64,000 nucleotides of DNA from assembly GCA_020466095.1 (NCBI GenBank), contig CM035807.1:106554727-106618726 (forward strand), given 5' to 3'. Below, in pieces: positions 47,463-60,617 of this stretch. Each line of letters opens with the position of its first letter. Position 1 is the stretch's first letter. This stretch comes from Chlorops oryzae (taxonomy: Eukaryota > Arthropoda > Insecta > Diptera > Chloropidae). The notes under the pieces were generated by a model. That model had not been told where the DNA came from. It worked only from the letters and a program-made list of their open reading frames with translations, and did no database searches. The translations under genes were made by a program, and so were the position numbers.

Positions 47463-50400
47463 ATATCTCCCGTGGTAGTCTTCCAGTTTATTCTCTTTAA
47501 AGGCCTGCCTTGTGATCCTACAATATTTCAAAAGTTCAGTTGAAACTACAAAGCATTTACTACGAACTGTCACTTCACTTCAGCTTAATAGCTTTCTTTA
47601 GCAACGACATTTTCATCTATTATGTTCAGAATTTCAAAAGGATTTCATTGAAAGTTTTCGTAACTTTTTCATCGCTCGATTTCTATTGTCCTTTACATTT
47701 TTTCCCACCCCTATTGAAAAAACACTTTGATTCGGGTTATAAAACTCGTTTTTAAGTTCGGTTGAATGCTCAACTCAGCTCAAGCCAGCAGCTGATCCTG
47801 AAATCCGAGTTCAGTGGTAGAGCATTGAAAGCTTTTGCAATAAAAACGAATATGCATTTTTCCATTGATTGCACGGCTTAGAGCGTTCGCAATGCATCGT
47901 TTATTTTCGTAAAGCACAAACTATTGAAGCGCGATTTTCATATAAGCAGTCAAAGGATTTTGAGAAAACATTTTATTTATTCAGTGCCTTTTAAACTGTT
48001 TCTATATTTTATTTCTTTTTCTATTTATTTTGGAGTGTTCTCTTAGGAATTCGATGGAAGTTGTCCATTGAACCTCATCAATGTAATAAGGCGGAAAATT
48101 GTCTTTATTGTTTGTGTAAAGTGGATCCATAACCCTTTTTTATTTTTGGCAGTTTTTCCCAAGGCTCTTCGCTCAAAGCCACAATTGAAAAGAGCAAATT
48201 AAACGAATTAAGGTTTAAATTGTTTAAATAATTTTGAATTCGCTTAAATTGTTAATCCCTCAAACGTTTCGAAACCCCCATATTGTACGTGTACGCGCAT
48301 ATAGAAAACTTTCTCATTATCCTTGACGATTTTTAGTTAGGCAAATGAGAGCTTTAACCGCATCATATCTGAAATTGGCTTTCTTTGGAATTATTATGCA
48401 AATTAGAAAAGTAAATTTCAGGTTATTCCTGCACATGGGTGTGCGTACGTGTGGTCAACCACAATCATGGATGGCAAAAAGCTCCCAAACACAAAATATG
48501 CTCCCTGACATGTTGCTTTGAATACTAATAAAACAAGAAACACGATGCACAATGAGATAAACATTTATACAGATACAATTCTATAAAATAACACATATCA
48601 TCCCTTTACCCCGGCGTTCGGTATTTTTGCTACTTTGTCGAAAATTTTCGTAAATAAAAACCTAACCGAACCAACGACGCAAAACCACGGCATTAATTTA
48701 ACAAAACAAGGGTCAATTTCCATTTGGCGAAACACAGCTGGCAAACAACATGGAGATATTCGGTGACACGGAGACATGGAGATGAACGAACATCGCCCCC
48801 ATCGTGACACAGCAGCAGTGAGGTCACGACTGATTGTAACAATTTCACCGAAAATTCAATTAAAGTCCTTGTGTCCCCAATTGATGCTTGAACAGTGCAA
48901 AAATCAAAAGACAACAGTGACCAAAAAAAAAAAAATAAAAAAATAAAAAAAAAGTGTGGGGAGGAAAAAATTAAATCTGCCTGACCAAACTCAAAAGAGG
49001 CGGTTGGTGGAGATTGACCTTTGGTCTGTTGCAGATAAAATGTTGACTTAATGGTTTGAGGTAATGGTCAATAGACTACCACTACTTCCACTACTAAACG
49101 AACGTACTGGTAAAATTGAGGTTTTTTTTTATTTTTTTTTTATATTTTTTTTTTTGGCATTTTGTAAGCTTTCATTTAGGCCAATTTGGTTTACTTTGTC
49201 ATTGTGAAAACGTAAAAGAAGAAAGTAAAAAAAAAAGAAAAATTGAACGCACTGTAAGGAGGCTGGAGTAGTACTCTATTGAGCTGAGGACACGAACTCG
49301 AGTGTGAATAATGTGTCGCCATCAGATAAGTTTGATGGTTGAACTGGTAATGGAATTGATGCTGATGACTGCCTGCTTGCGCAATGCCGACTCAAAATTT
49401 CTATGGAAGGTATTAAAATTTTGCGTTCTGAATGGCGACGTGTGTTTTGGAAATGATAAAGCTATTTAAAGCCATGGCTTAGCAAGTTGATTAGGGAAGG
49501 GGAAGCTTTTAGGGTACTTCAATAAGGAAATATTCGTTTTTCTGCATTCTTTTAATTAAAACTTTCAAACAGTTTTTAAGCTGAAAGAATTCTTCGAAAT
49601 ATTTGTTTCATTCCAAAATTCCTCTAATTAAAGATTTGATTCTATATTTTCTGTGAATACAATACTTCTGCACGAATAAATAGGGTTAAAATCCCTAGAA
49701 TTTTTCATTGAAGTCCCTTTAAAAATCATTCAGAAATCCTAAATATTCTTTTTCTGGAAATCAAACGCTCTTAAGACGCTCCAAGAGGAACTCAAAATGA
49801 GGGGTTTTTCTGGAGAAAAGAGCTAATATGGGAAAAGTGTGCCGTGAGGGAGTCGTTGAATGATCCCTTATAAAAAATTAAAAAAAGAGTCTATACGGAC
49901 TTCCTTTTTTAGTTATCAATTTTAGAAAAAGTCTTCTTAAACGCTCCTAGGTAATTTTTTTGGAGCCCTCCGCAAAAAGGCTCCGTAAGCATTACTTCAA
50001 AATGTTCCGTAAAGAGTCCATTCAGTATATTTTTTAAGTAAGTATTTAAATTCTTATCTTAAGGTGCTGAGTTTTAATGTTCCCATTATTTCTATACTGT
50101 ACCTACTGATTTTTTTTGTTACAGGAAGAAAACATTCTCCAAAAATGGAATAATGCTATTGAATTTGCATTCGTAGCTTATCGTTGTTCTCTATTGAAAC
50201 CTTTTTGGCTGGAGCTCTTTTAACAAGCCAATCTCCAGCGCCCAAACATAGAGCAATGATTTATGCAAAAGTTCAATGCATTAAGAGCTTTTGTGTGTTG
50301 CTACAATAATCACATAACTCCAAAAACTCCAGCTTTTCCGAATTATCTTCCTCCATGTATGAATGCATCCATTATTTGCGAAGTCTGCCAATAGAAAAAA

Positions 50401-51886
50401 AATTTGCAAAATAAAAATCCAAATATAAAAATAAAAGTTCACAGGATTTTTGTAAAGCAAATATCATGTTAACTATCCATTAAGCAATTTTTCCACGTGA
50501 TTAGTTCACTTCTTCGTTTAGTTCGCCTAACTGCGGCCGAATGTCCTCACATTGCTTTCGCCATACGATATCGCCTCTGTGGATTTGTCTGGTCGGTCGG
50601 TCGGTCGGTCTATCCTCCATATGTGGTTATTCAAAGTTTCTGATTTTGGGCTCATTGCGTATTGCAATCGGTTCGGCCGGTCGGTGAAGTTCGGTTCACT
50701 CGTTGTAATTTTTGAAATTTTAGAATAACGATTTTGTTCGTTGGGGGCATATTTTCATGTTGGCATATCGAATGGGAATGGGTTATGTCATCTGTCGTCA
50801 AATGATAATTTGTCAACAAAAATAGTTTTGCATTCATTTCATATGAAGTTGTCAATCCTTTTGTTTCATATGGCAGAGGAATTTCCTATGTGAAAATTGC
50901 AATATCATGTACAGCCTTACACAGATGAAAATTAAATTTGCGGCAGTTTTTTCATAATTGAATAAATGCTGGAAATAAACGAAATGGAGCAGACAAACCG
51001 AGCGAGGAGCGATGGGAAGAGGGAAAGCTTACACTTTATATTTTGTGTTGTAAACTTTTTGAAATTTCATCGACAATTTCACTTCTAAATCCTGTGATAA
51101 GGACCTTTTTTTTCTTGTTTTTTGGTAAAGCTCTGCCTGGAAGGAGTTTTTGAAAAATGATCCCGAAATACGAAAACAATAAATGCCTTTGCACTCGTGT
51201 CCTGTTGGACATTTACTTCAAACGAAGCTGTCAAAGTTTATAAATGACTCTTTGCTGTTCGGCACTTTTGACCCAGTGTCTCAAGTTTGTGACGCTTTTG
51301 TGTATCAGGTTTTTGGGAACCTTTTCCAATCTTTTTTTTTTATTTTTTTTCCTTTTTTCGTATTTTTTTTTGCGTGATTAATTCAACGTTTGTCCAGCGA
51401 CCAATAGAAGCTCGTTTCAGTTAACACAAAGAAAATTTTTTGTATTGACATTCGAAAAAAAATGAAATTTTTCTAAAGTAGAAACATTGAAGTTTGGCCA
51501 ATAGAAACGTCAAAATGTCATACCCCAATCTATTTTTATGTCTCCCCTTTTTGAGGGTAAAAAAAAGACAAAAAAAAAAGGATTAAAAGCTTCCAGGGTA
51601 CTTGGTTAAATTTACCGAAATGAAAGGGTTGAGTGCTTCAAAAGTCATTAAAAGCGAGACAAGTTTTTGTTCCCTTGAGGTTATTTTTTCAGATGACTTA
51701 TTTTTTATCTATATAGACCGACTTCGTCCAACTGGGGTCTAAATGGTTTTGGAATAATCTTTCCTTCTAAACCTGTCATAGTTCTCTTAAGTAAACAAAG
51801 TCCTCCCAACGTCATGCTACATAAAAAATATTTGCTTTCAGCGCCTAAAAGTGTGCATCGAAAAATGAAGCATTGAAAATAAATAA
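47463..51886. other. No gene seen
   Basis: A+T-rich with A/T runs (48924-48953, 49121-49156, 51329-51373) and a GGTC repeat at 50591-50611. No exon series or transposon ends. A GCGCCTAAAAGTGTGC motif sits at 51841-51856. Confidence 0.5.
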
Positions 51887-52329
51887 CACAGGACAACAAT
51901 TTAGCACTTCTTGTCTGTTACATGAGGTTTTTAAACGGAATCCTACTAATTTAACGTCGCTGAGTTCAAATCTGTCCTCACTTTTGAAAGTGAAAAAATG
52001 TTGACTTTTTTACAAAAAAAAAATCAATTTTTTGACTTTGAGCAACGATTAGAGCCATTAATTTTCATAACTTTAAAATTTCTTTGATTCCGGATGAAAG
52101 TCTGATATTTTTCAAATGCAAGCACTGCAAATAAGACACCAAAATTTTCTGCCACATTTGAATTAAATGTACCCAAAAAAAATGTAGGTGGAAGAATCTT
52201 TTTTCGCGGTTTTCTCGAAAACTGGAGCTGGTAGGGGAAAAGTGAGGACAGATTTGAACTTAGCGACGTTAAATTAGTAGGATTCCGTTTAAAAACCTCA
52301 TGTAACAGAACCACTGTTGCCCTGTGTAA
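51884..52329. mobile_element. TAA-flanked MITE with long inverted repeats
   Basis: The element at 51887-52326 has ends CACAGGACAACA and, on the other side, the inverse of CACAGGGCAACA, then a stronger inverted match from CTGTTACATGAGGTTTTTAA through the CTAATTTAACGTCG area to TCTGTCCTCAC (over 80 bp). TAA lies on both sides, which fits a Harbinger-type TWA duplication. No coding frame. Confidence 0.75.
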
Positions 52330-52523
52330 TCAATCTATGAAAACATTTCTCACAATGGATTTTGATTAGGGATTGGCCGCTTAGAGTAGACGAAATTAGA
52401 CGATGAACCAAAAATATACGCCCAGAGTAGAAAAAAGGATTAAATTGAAATGCCTAAAAGAGATATTGGAGATATTCTCTTTTCGGCTATTGAAATCAAG
52501 TTAAGACAAGAGTGTGATATAAT

Positions 52524-52886
52524 CAGGGCTCGGATTTTGTTGACTTTTATAAATTTGAAACATATTTTATGGGGCAAAAATTTTACTTACCAACATTTTG
52601 TGCGAATAAGTTCCGCGGAATTGAGCTTCAAACCACTTTTCAAAATTCAAAAAAATTCATATTGAAGTTAAAAATCAAATTGAATCTTAATTTTATGTGA
52701 GTTGAACAAAATTTGTACTCCATAAAGTATGCTTTAAAAAAATTAAAAAAAGAATAATTTTTTTGAAGGTACAAAAGCCGTTTGAAGTTTCACTTCACTA
52801 GACTTATTCGCAAAATGTTGGTAAGAAAAGTTTTCCTCCCTTAAAGTATGCTTTAAAATTGTGAATGCATATATATCCGAGCCCTG
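52524..52886. mobile_element. MITE copy 3 of the CAGGGCTCGGAT family, dimeric
   Basis: Outer ends CAGGGCTCGGATTTTGTTGA and ATATCCGAGCCCTG. Unlike the 238-bp copy, it contains the TTTGAAGTT...CACAAAATGTTGGTAAG part twice, separated by a CCATAAAGTATGCTTTAAAA junction. It looks like two elements fused end to end with the inner tips lost. Confidence 0.75.
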
Positions 52887-55800
52887 ATTATCAAGCATCT
52901 ACAAATTCCTTGCATCGAAATTATTCTTAATCTTAAATTAGTAATCTCAATGCATACTTTTAGGTGCATAATGTAATAACCATATGTTGTCCCAGTTATA
53001 TGCACATAGTTGACACCTTTTATACATGCTCTTAACTACAAAATTACTGACATTTCTGAGACGAGGTAATAAACAATTGCGGCATCTACTTCCACAACAA
53101 AGCCAAGGACTTCTGCCGCAGTGTTAGGTGAAAGAATGTTGTGTTTCATCATTCCAGACTTTGGCATTCACAAAAATTATAATTTTGAAATTTTAAACCG
53201 AAAAACCTCTTGCAATCTTATGTGGTTAATTATAACATTTACGATGGAAAGAATGAAGTTTCTTAACCAAAAACCAACCTACCCCATAGATATTGGGCTT
53301 CATCGACGTAGTCACATGAAAAAGAACTGCATTTTTTTTTCAGGTTAATATTGCACAAGTCATGGAAAAATTCCAATGAAATAAAGTCGAACATTTTTAT
53401 ATGAGCAACACAAAAAAAAAATAAAAATAACCAACAAATGAAATGAAATGAAATAAAAGAGAAAGGAAAACATTCCAACGAAACGGAATAAAGTGACAAA
53501 AAATGTCGTCTGCTAAGTTGGCTTCGTTGTTGTATTTATTTCTTTTGTTGTTGTTGCTGCTGCTGTTGTTGTGAGCTTTTGACTCCGGCATTGTCTGATG
53601 TCTGATGTGGTTAAATGTTTCGCATATTCAGCAGAGTCCTTTTCATTACGGCTCTTACGATCAGCATTTTACATGAATGTACCACAAATTAAGATATAAT
53701 TAATGAAGAGTGAAGCCGGAGCCGGTACGTGAAAGGTATTTCCAGAAAGTAAAAGCATTTTTTGAATGCTTCCAACAAAAAGGGGGGGTAAAAAAAAAAA
53801 CAAAGATAAAAGGACCGCTGTTTTTTATTTTTATTTTTTATTTTTATCCTTTTTATCGCTCAAAACTTTCTACTTCAATTTTGCTAAAAAATTTTGACAC
53901 TAACCCGACTGTAAAACGTCAACGACGAGGACACTAATGAGTTGCCAGACAATATGAAAAATTAGCGCATATTAATCCCAACGTCATGCAACGTTTTAGA
54001 GGTGAACGTTTCTAAATGGTGCTGATGCGACAATAGAACGATGGATACTGCTGAAAATTGCTGACAATTTTACACGAAATAGAGGACATTCATCAGCATT
54101 AGCGTGGAATTTTCGCTGATAGAAAGATGGAAAGAAGAGTGTGTCGCATCATCGTTGCAGATTCTTTTGGCATTTATTCAAATCGTTCATAGGATTATGG
54201 AAGCATGTGGCTGAAAATATGGGGTCACCTTCTATTGCATTGTTAAGCGGCGACAGTGTCCTTGCTGCGTTTTTTTTTGTTTGGTTTTTATGAAGATGAT
54301 TTTTTATAGTTATCCTCAATTATTTGGAGAGACCGTAATTTGGTGATAGATTCAATGAATCTGTATCTCCTATAAATTATATTCAATTCTGAAAATGTTG
54401 TTCTTAGAGCAATGAAGGGACCCGAATAATTGTAATTTGATTGATGATTACCAAAAAAACCAATGCCATGGCTCTAGTTCTCTTCGTCCATGCTCAAAAC
54501 AGAAATGAGGAGATCTAGAAAGAGTGGTGAAATCGAAATCCTTAATTGACGCTAATCGAATTCATTTCTTTTGGCACCTTCATGGCGGATTTCATTAAAG
54601 GATTTTAACGACCATCTAACATGAAACAGAATAAAAATCGGAATCTAAATTATAAATCCAAATTCGAATTGATTGCTTCACCTACAATGAGGAACACATT
54701 TGATTCAACTAAACATTTCTCATAGATAAATGCTCTCATTCAAGGCAATTTATTAAGGACAGAATTCTAATAATTTTGGATTTTTTTTTTTTTTTTGGCT
54801 ACCGATAGACTCCATTACAACACACTTATCGAAGCAATTAAGTTAAATTATGATGAGCGCTGTAACGTCCTGATAAAGAGCATCATCCACATCTGTCTAA
54901 CGTTTATTATCCTTTAGGATATAAATTAAAAGACTACATAGTCTATCCAAATTACAATAACTTAATTAAGCTGAAAAAACACACAGAGTCTCAGGATTAA
55001 ATGAATTAAACAAAAACGCAAACGAAGGAGCAAAAGAAGGAGGAACAAGCAGATGATGGTAAAGAAAGCAAAAGAGAAAACGAAAAAACAACCAGATAAG
55101 CTTGAGGTAAGACATTGACGACATGACAGGGATCATACAGCTTGATGTTCTCACACAGACAGGACACGACCCGATAAGACAAAGATGAATGTCTGGCAAT
55201 TTAGTAAGAAAAGCACGACGCACGACAACACACACACACACACACACACATAGACAAGCGAATAGAGAAAAGAGGAGAATACAAAGACGGCAATCACCAT
55301 GTGTCGTAGATGCTGAAAATGCATGCAATAATAATAATTACCATCATGTAGGTAAGACAAAGAAGAATCCATGGTATCACTATGTCTCTACATAAATACA
55401 TTCTACGTCTCAGGACATATTATGTGATGTTAAAGTTGACTTTCTTAGTTCCTCAAAGTATTCGAAGGTGGTATACCTACTCTCAACTGACATGACAAAT
55501 GAATAAAATGATTCCAGCAGGCGTTAAAGCAAAAAAGATAACGTCTTTGGCCGAGCGTGTATGTGTGTGTGTGTGTGTGTGGGTGTGTGGGTCTTCATTT
55601 GATTTCTATGAGAAGGATAAATTCTTGCGGGAAGAATATACCGTAAAATAAATATATTGTCATTTTGTTGGAATGTGAGATTAATTTCACATAAAAACGG
55701 TTGGAATTTTCTACATCTATGAGATAAATGATTGCCCTTGGGCATTAGTGAAGAATTGAGGTAAAGAAATGAGATAGTTTTTATTTATAAACCCATAATT

Positions 55801-57207
55801 TAGGAGCTTTCTCTTTAGTTGAGCGATCTTCTTAAAATATTTTTCAATTTAAAATCAGTGCGCCATTTTCCTTTTAACCTTCCGCCATTTAAAAGCCATC
55901 ATTCAAAATAAAGTAAATATTTTCTCGCATGGAAATAATTTATTCCGTTTAAGATCCATTCACATCCTTTAGCCGGCTGTTCGATTTTTCGAAATAAATT
56001 TATGTTGTTTAGTTTTTTTGGGTACAAAATGGGTTAAAAGGACATAATATTAGGTATCTATTTTTTAAAATTTTCATGTGCTCCAATATCCTCCGCCAAG
56101 AAGTCTCTCCATTTGAATTATTTACCTTCAGCAATAATCATCGCTCATGCATTTCCATCTCCTTTCATAAGGTGAATGAATAATATATACCTACAAACAA
56201 ACAAAAAAAAAAACCTTCCTGCGATTTGATGACATTTGACTGTTGGTCCTCCTTGTTCTTTTTGTCTCTACTTTTCAAGATTTACTAATGTATCGAGTCT
56301 GTATGAAATCTCCTACCGTGAAAGTAAAACGGAATCCCCCTCAGACCAAAGTATATATTTATTGTCATAATTCAAGTTGTCACTTAGAAATTCCATTATT
56401 CTAAGTTGAAGTGTGTGCGTTTTGTCTCGCTGCTCACCGCAAATCTAATTTCAAGCAATGTTTAACACCAAAAACAAAACAGAAAAACATTGCATACGTG
56501 CAGGCGTATGTATGAAGATCCTTATAATGGTTATTTACATATTTCATCTGCAATTGACACAACAAAAAGGAGAGAAAAAAGAAAAACAAAAATAGATAAA
56601 CGAAAAATGAGCTTTGTGTCACGCGCACAGCAAGGGTAAAAAAAAAAATGAATCCGAATAATCTCATTTTTATATTAAATAAATGTTATAAATCATCATT
56701 AAACCAGAAAAGCGTTTGCTCACTGTTTCGCAAATATTTGTTGAATGTAGGTGACTTTTATAAGTGTCTTCCGACTTTTTTTTTTTTCTTCCGTTTTTCC
56801 AAAAGAGCTTCATTCATTGTATAAATGATTAATTAATTTAATTTCCGCTCCGAACAACTTATTTTCGATACATCAACATTTTCTTTTCATGCCTTCACTG
56901 AGAAGATTCGATGTAGCAATACAGGACAAAAGGACGTTAATACTCGTTGATTGGTCATTTCAAAGATTTTGTTTCGAATGCTAATGGAAAACTGAAATAA
57001 TTGACAGGAATATTCGATAAAATACAACGGAAGTTGTTTTGCTGTTTAGGTCAATGCAAAACGTTTAATTTGTGCCGACTTTTGGCTCTCTATCTCCAAG
57101 GGTCCTTGAATATGAATGAATGTTCATTCAAAAGCCAACATATAGAAAATTGCTCAGAAAATATTACAAAAATATTTTTCAAGCAATTTTGCTAAAACCA
57201 ATACATG
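52887..57207. other. No gene seen
   Basis: A+T-rich DNA with a GTT/GCT run at 53528-53572, a T-run at 54781-54796, a CA run at 55228-55250 and a GT run at 55558-55580. TGCATACTTTTAGGTGC is at 52951-52967. Confidence 0.5.
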
Positions 57208-57216
57208 CTCCCGTGC
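57208..57216 (+). repeat. 9-bp target site duplication, left
   Basis: CTCCCGTGC, repeated exactly at 58080-58088 on the other side of the element. Confidence 0.88.
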
Positions 57217-58079
57217 ATGTGCATCAAGTTAGCTTGCACTTTTTCGAATTTCCCGAAAAAAATTATTGTGCTGTAATGTGCCCAGTTTGTGCTATCATGT
57301 GCCGTTTCGAAAAAAAAAATTACTCAAGGGATGCCATTTTAATGAGGAGGTCCTTTTTTTCGTGTCAAGTTAGCTTGCACTTTTTCGAATTTCCCAAAAA
57401 AAATTATTGTGCTGTAATGTGCCCAGTTTGTGCTATCATGTGCTGTTTCGAAAAAAAAAATTCCTCAAGATATGCCATTTTTATGAGGAGGTCCTTTTTT
57501 TCGTGTCAAGTTAGCCGGAAATGATCGGTCAAATTGGCTTCCCCACTAGATGTGTAAGGGGAGTGTCGTGACATTCTTGTGGTACCACAACGGGCCAACC
57601 TACTGTGCCTACGTGAGCAAGCAGCTGCCACTTCTACCTACCTACCTACCTAGCCGGAAATGAGTCTTAGCTCTAGGATGTTGCTAATTCACGAGCTGAT
57701 TGTTGGGTCAATTCTTGCGGCAGAGAGCTCCTTTGTTATGGCCTCTCTCGTCACATTATTGAAAAATGAAAAGTCGCGGCTAACTTGACACCAAAAAAAG
57801 GACCTCCTCATAAAAATGGCATCCCTTGAGGAATTTTTTTTTTTTCGAAACAGCACATGATAGCACAAACTGGGCACATTACAGCACAATAATTTTTTTT
57901 GGGAAATTCGAAAAAGTGCAAGCTAACTTGACACGAAAAAAGGACCTCCTCATTAAAATGGCATCCCTTGAGTAATTTTTTTTTTCGAAACGGCACATGA
58001 TAGCACAAACTGGGCACATTACAGCACAATAATTTTTTTTCGGGAAATTCGAAAAAGTGCAAGCTAACTTGATGCACAT
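57217..58079. mobile_element. Foldback element with tandem-repeat arms
   Basis: Ends are ATGTGCATCAAGTTAGC and its exact inverse. Each arm is built of two tandem 141-bp units (starts at 57225 and 57366 on the left, third partial start at 57507; mirrored in 57779-58070). The units contain GCACTTTTTCGAATTTCCC, GTGCCCAGTTTGTGCTATCA and ATGAGGAGGTCC. A 263-bp single-copy middle separates the arms. Arms of internal tandem repeats together with a 9-bp duplication are the hallmarks of Drosophila FB elements, whose NOF partner is Mutator-like. No transposase is present. Total length 863 bp. Confidence 0.88.
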
Positions 58080-58088
58080 CTCCCGTGC
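58080..58088 (+). repeat. 9-bp target site duplication, right
   Basis: CTCCCGTGC, an exact copy of 57208-57216. Confidence 0.88.
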
Positions 58089-58194
58089 CCATTTTTTTTG
58101 TTGTTGCAGCAGTGGTACAACTTACGCAAAATACACGAAAATAGAGTTTTATGCCAAGATTAAGTATGTCAAATTAAAATACCCAAAGCGACCT

Positions 58195-58296
58195 GCAACA
58201 TCCTTAAAAATAACAAATATAAAAAAATGTTGCATACTTCTCGGGTATAACTGTGATTGATATGCATCAATATGATTTTTCCGTATAGTCATATCA
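58195..58296 (+). repeat. Dispersed repeat, copy 2 (partner at 24478)
   Basis: About 100 bp shared with 24478-24575, including an identical 20-bp GTTGCATACTTCTCGGGTAT at 58229-58248. Outer boundaries unclear. Confidence 0.7.
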
Positions 58297-60185
58297 GGTG
58301 AATTTGTGTAACAAACAACAAACATGAATGAAAAACTGCATAATCCTCCAGAAAAATCTAACCACAGTCGAAATTTTCCCGAATTAGACAAAAAAAATCT
58401 ATTCCAAATAAAAAGGATATTTCCGACTGCGGCCCCAGAAAAGGGATATAAAAGCTTTGTTCGATAGATATTATCTTAAATCACTGTAGGAAGAAATTTT
58501 AAGGTTCCTGTTACGAAGTTTCCTTGAGATATCCTTGAAAAATATTTTTTGATAATGGTAATGATTAGGGCAACCAGAAATATGCTTTCTATTTTGTATT
58601 GCCCTAATTGCTTTTGATTATTCATCCTTTGAGCGTGTTTCAATTACTCCTTGAGTAAGTTCCAATGACGTAATATCACTGTGTCCTTACTAAGTCTTAT
58701 AGTTTCACTCTATTCAAAATTAAAATTATTTTTAATAAATGCTAGAAAATGCTTTATAATCGATGTGATTATCTCCCCCGATATATTATGTAATACGACC
58801 TTACCTACCTATTTGACATTGTTTTAACCCCTTAATGAGAACACCCAATCACATATTTTTGCGATCATTAGCAATTACGATGCAATGGCATCATTATTGT
58901 CACTTAACACCCGCTACAAAAGTTAAAAGCTTAACTTTTCTGGTAATGTGTACACATATCCATTTTTTTCTCTCTCTCTCTCTCTCTCTCCCACAATGTT
59001 GTTGCTGTTATCCTTTCGGACAGTAGGAGTAAGCTGCACTAGTTAGCGCTGTGATGGACTGGCATCACAATCGAGACACGAGCTCCCTGCCTGCCTGCCT
59101 GATTCTGTCTGCTGCCGCCGTTGACAAGGAATTCTGGGATAATTAGTTGTGTTAACGAGAAAACTTTTACGTGCTGCGTAAATTGCAACGGAACATACAT
59201 ACATACGTAGAGCGTCCACATAGCATAGAATCCATATAGGAGCTCAAGAGTCAATAAAAAAAAAAAAAAATAAATAAAAAATAAATAACAAAAACAAAAT
59301 CTCAATAACTCATTATTTCTGTCATTAGTGAGATTACAGTAATTAGTTTAAAATTTTTCATGTTCAATTTCAATAAAATAACGCACACATACATAAATTG
59401 CTTGCTCAAGTAAACATGGTGGGAAAAAACATTGCATTGAGTAGATATAAAAGGATGCATTCAAAATGATGCTTAATCCTTGTTGCACTAAAATGTCGAC
59501 GTGTGATTTTAATTAAAGTATTGTGTTGTGATGTTTAATTAATCCCATCAAATTGGCAAGCCTACTGCATAATTAGTATCAGAAAAAAGAACAAAAATCC
59601 CCAAAACAACGGTCAGAACTATCACAGTCCCGCTCGGTCCCGCTCGTTCTCTCTCTCTCTCTCTCTCCCTTGTATAATTGAATTGTGTTTTTCTCCAATG
59701 ATTTTCAATTATTTAAATTTTATTGTGGCTCAATATTTATGGACTTAAGTCCGCCTATTCGAAGTATTTATTTTTGTTATTGCTTTTATGTAAAGAGCGG
59801 AAATGCGCTTAAAAACAACACACAACCGTCAGGCAATGAATGATGCTGTCGTTGATGTTGAGAATAATGATGACTACGATGATGACGATCATGGTCGAAT
59901 GCTGTTGGCGGAAGTTGAATCAAATGTGTTGTCCAATAGGATGAAATGATTACTTTCCAACACCAATGGACTCCATCAACCGTGCATTAATTCTGTCTAC
60001 AACTATTTCCGGCCATGTTTCTTCTTTCAACTTTTGTTTTTTTTCGCAACATGTTTCAGGGAATTTTTTTGTTGTTCGAATTTTGTTGTTGTTTTTCTGT
60101 TTTCAGCTTTCGGATACAATTAATTGGCGTGGAAGTAATTATTTTGTATTTAAAACATCACGCAACGGCAGCTGCGAGTTCCATC

Positions 60186-60223
<38 letters not shown>

Positions 60224-60617
60224 TTCTCTCGCCGGGCGAGGAGGCCTTTGTGTTATAATTAAACAATGCCACTAAAGCATCCAATTGCTACGTGAAAGCG
60301 AATTCGGGTGACAGCAACATTTGGCTTATTAAAAACTTGTTCAAAATTTGTCAAAAACATTTGAAAAAGGGAACATGGAAGCAGTCTGTTGCGCGCGGAA
60401 CACACCGCAATGAAATTTGTAGCTGGGGCATTTTGTATTTTAATTGCGAAACAATTGTTGCGCTCACAAGTGGAAATTTACGAGATATAAAAATTTTAGC
60501 TAATAGCTTTTTGAGCGTGATTTAAATATTTAACCTTATGGTAAAATCGTTTTTTTTTTTTTTCATATATAGAGAAATATAACGATTAACATTTTCAGCA
60601 CCCAAGAGTATGAACAA
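58297..60617. other. No gene seen; CT runs
   Basis: CT runs at 58969-58991, 59648-59667 and 60187-60219, and an A-run at 59257-59282. No exon or element ends recognised. Confidence 0.5.

Noticed and set aside
45276..47543. Plus-strand open frames of 755 and 731 codons, and a 181-codon minus frame
   Set aside because: They arise because C/T-only or G/A-only DNA contains no stop codon in most frames. Composition is Phe/Leu/Ser or Lys/Arg/Glu only, with no domain.
47806..47830. tRNA-like GTTCAGTGGTAGAGCAT on plus
   Set aside because: Only an A-box-like D arm is present. No B box GGTTCRANTCC or closing acceptor stem follows within 80 bp.
57225..57524. Frame encoding repeated CHVCPVCAIMCRFEKK-like peptides (zinc-finger look)
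   Set aside because: The Cys-rich peptide is a translation of the 141-bp foldback unit and also appears from the mirrored arm; nothing indicates it is expressed.
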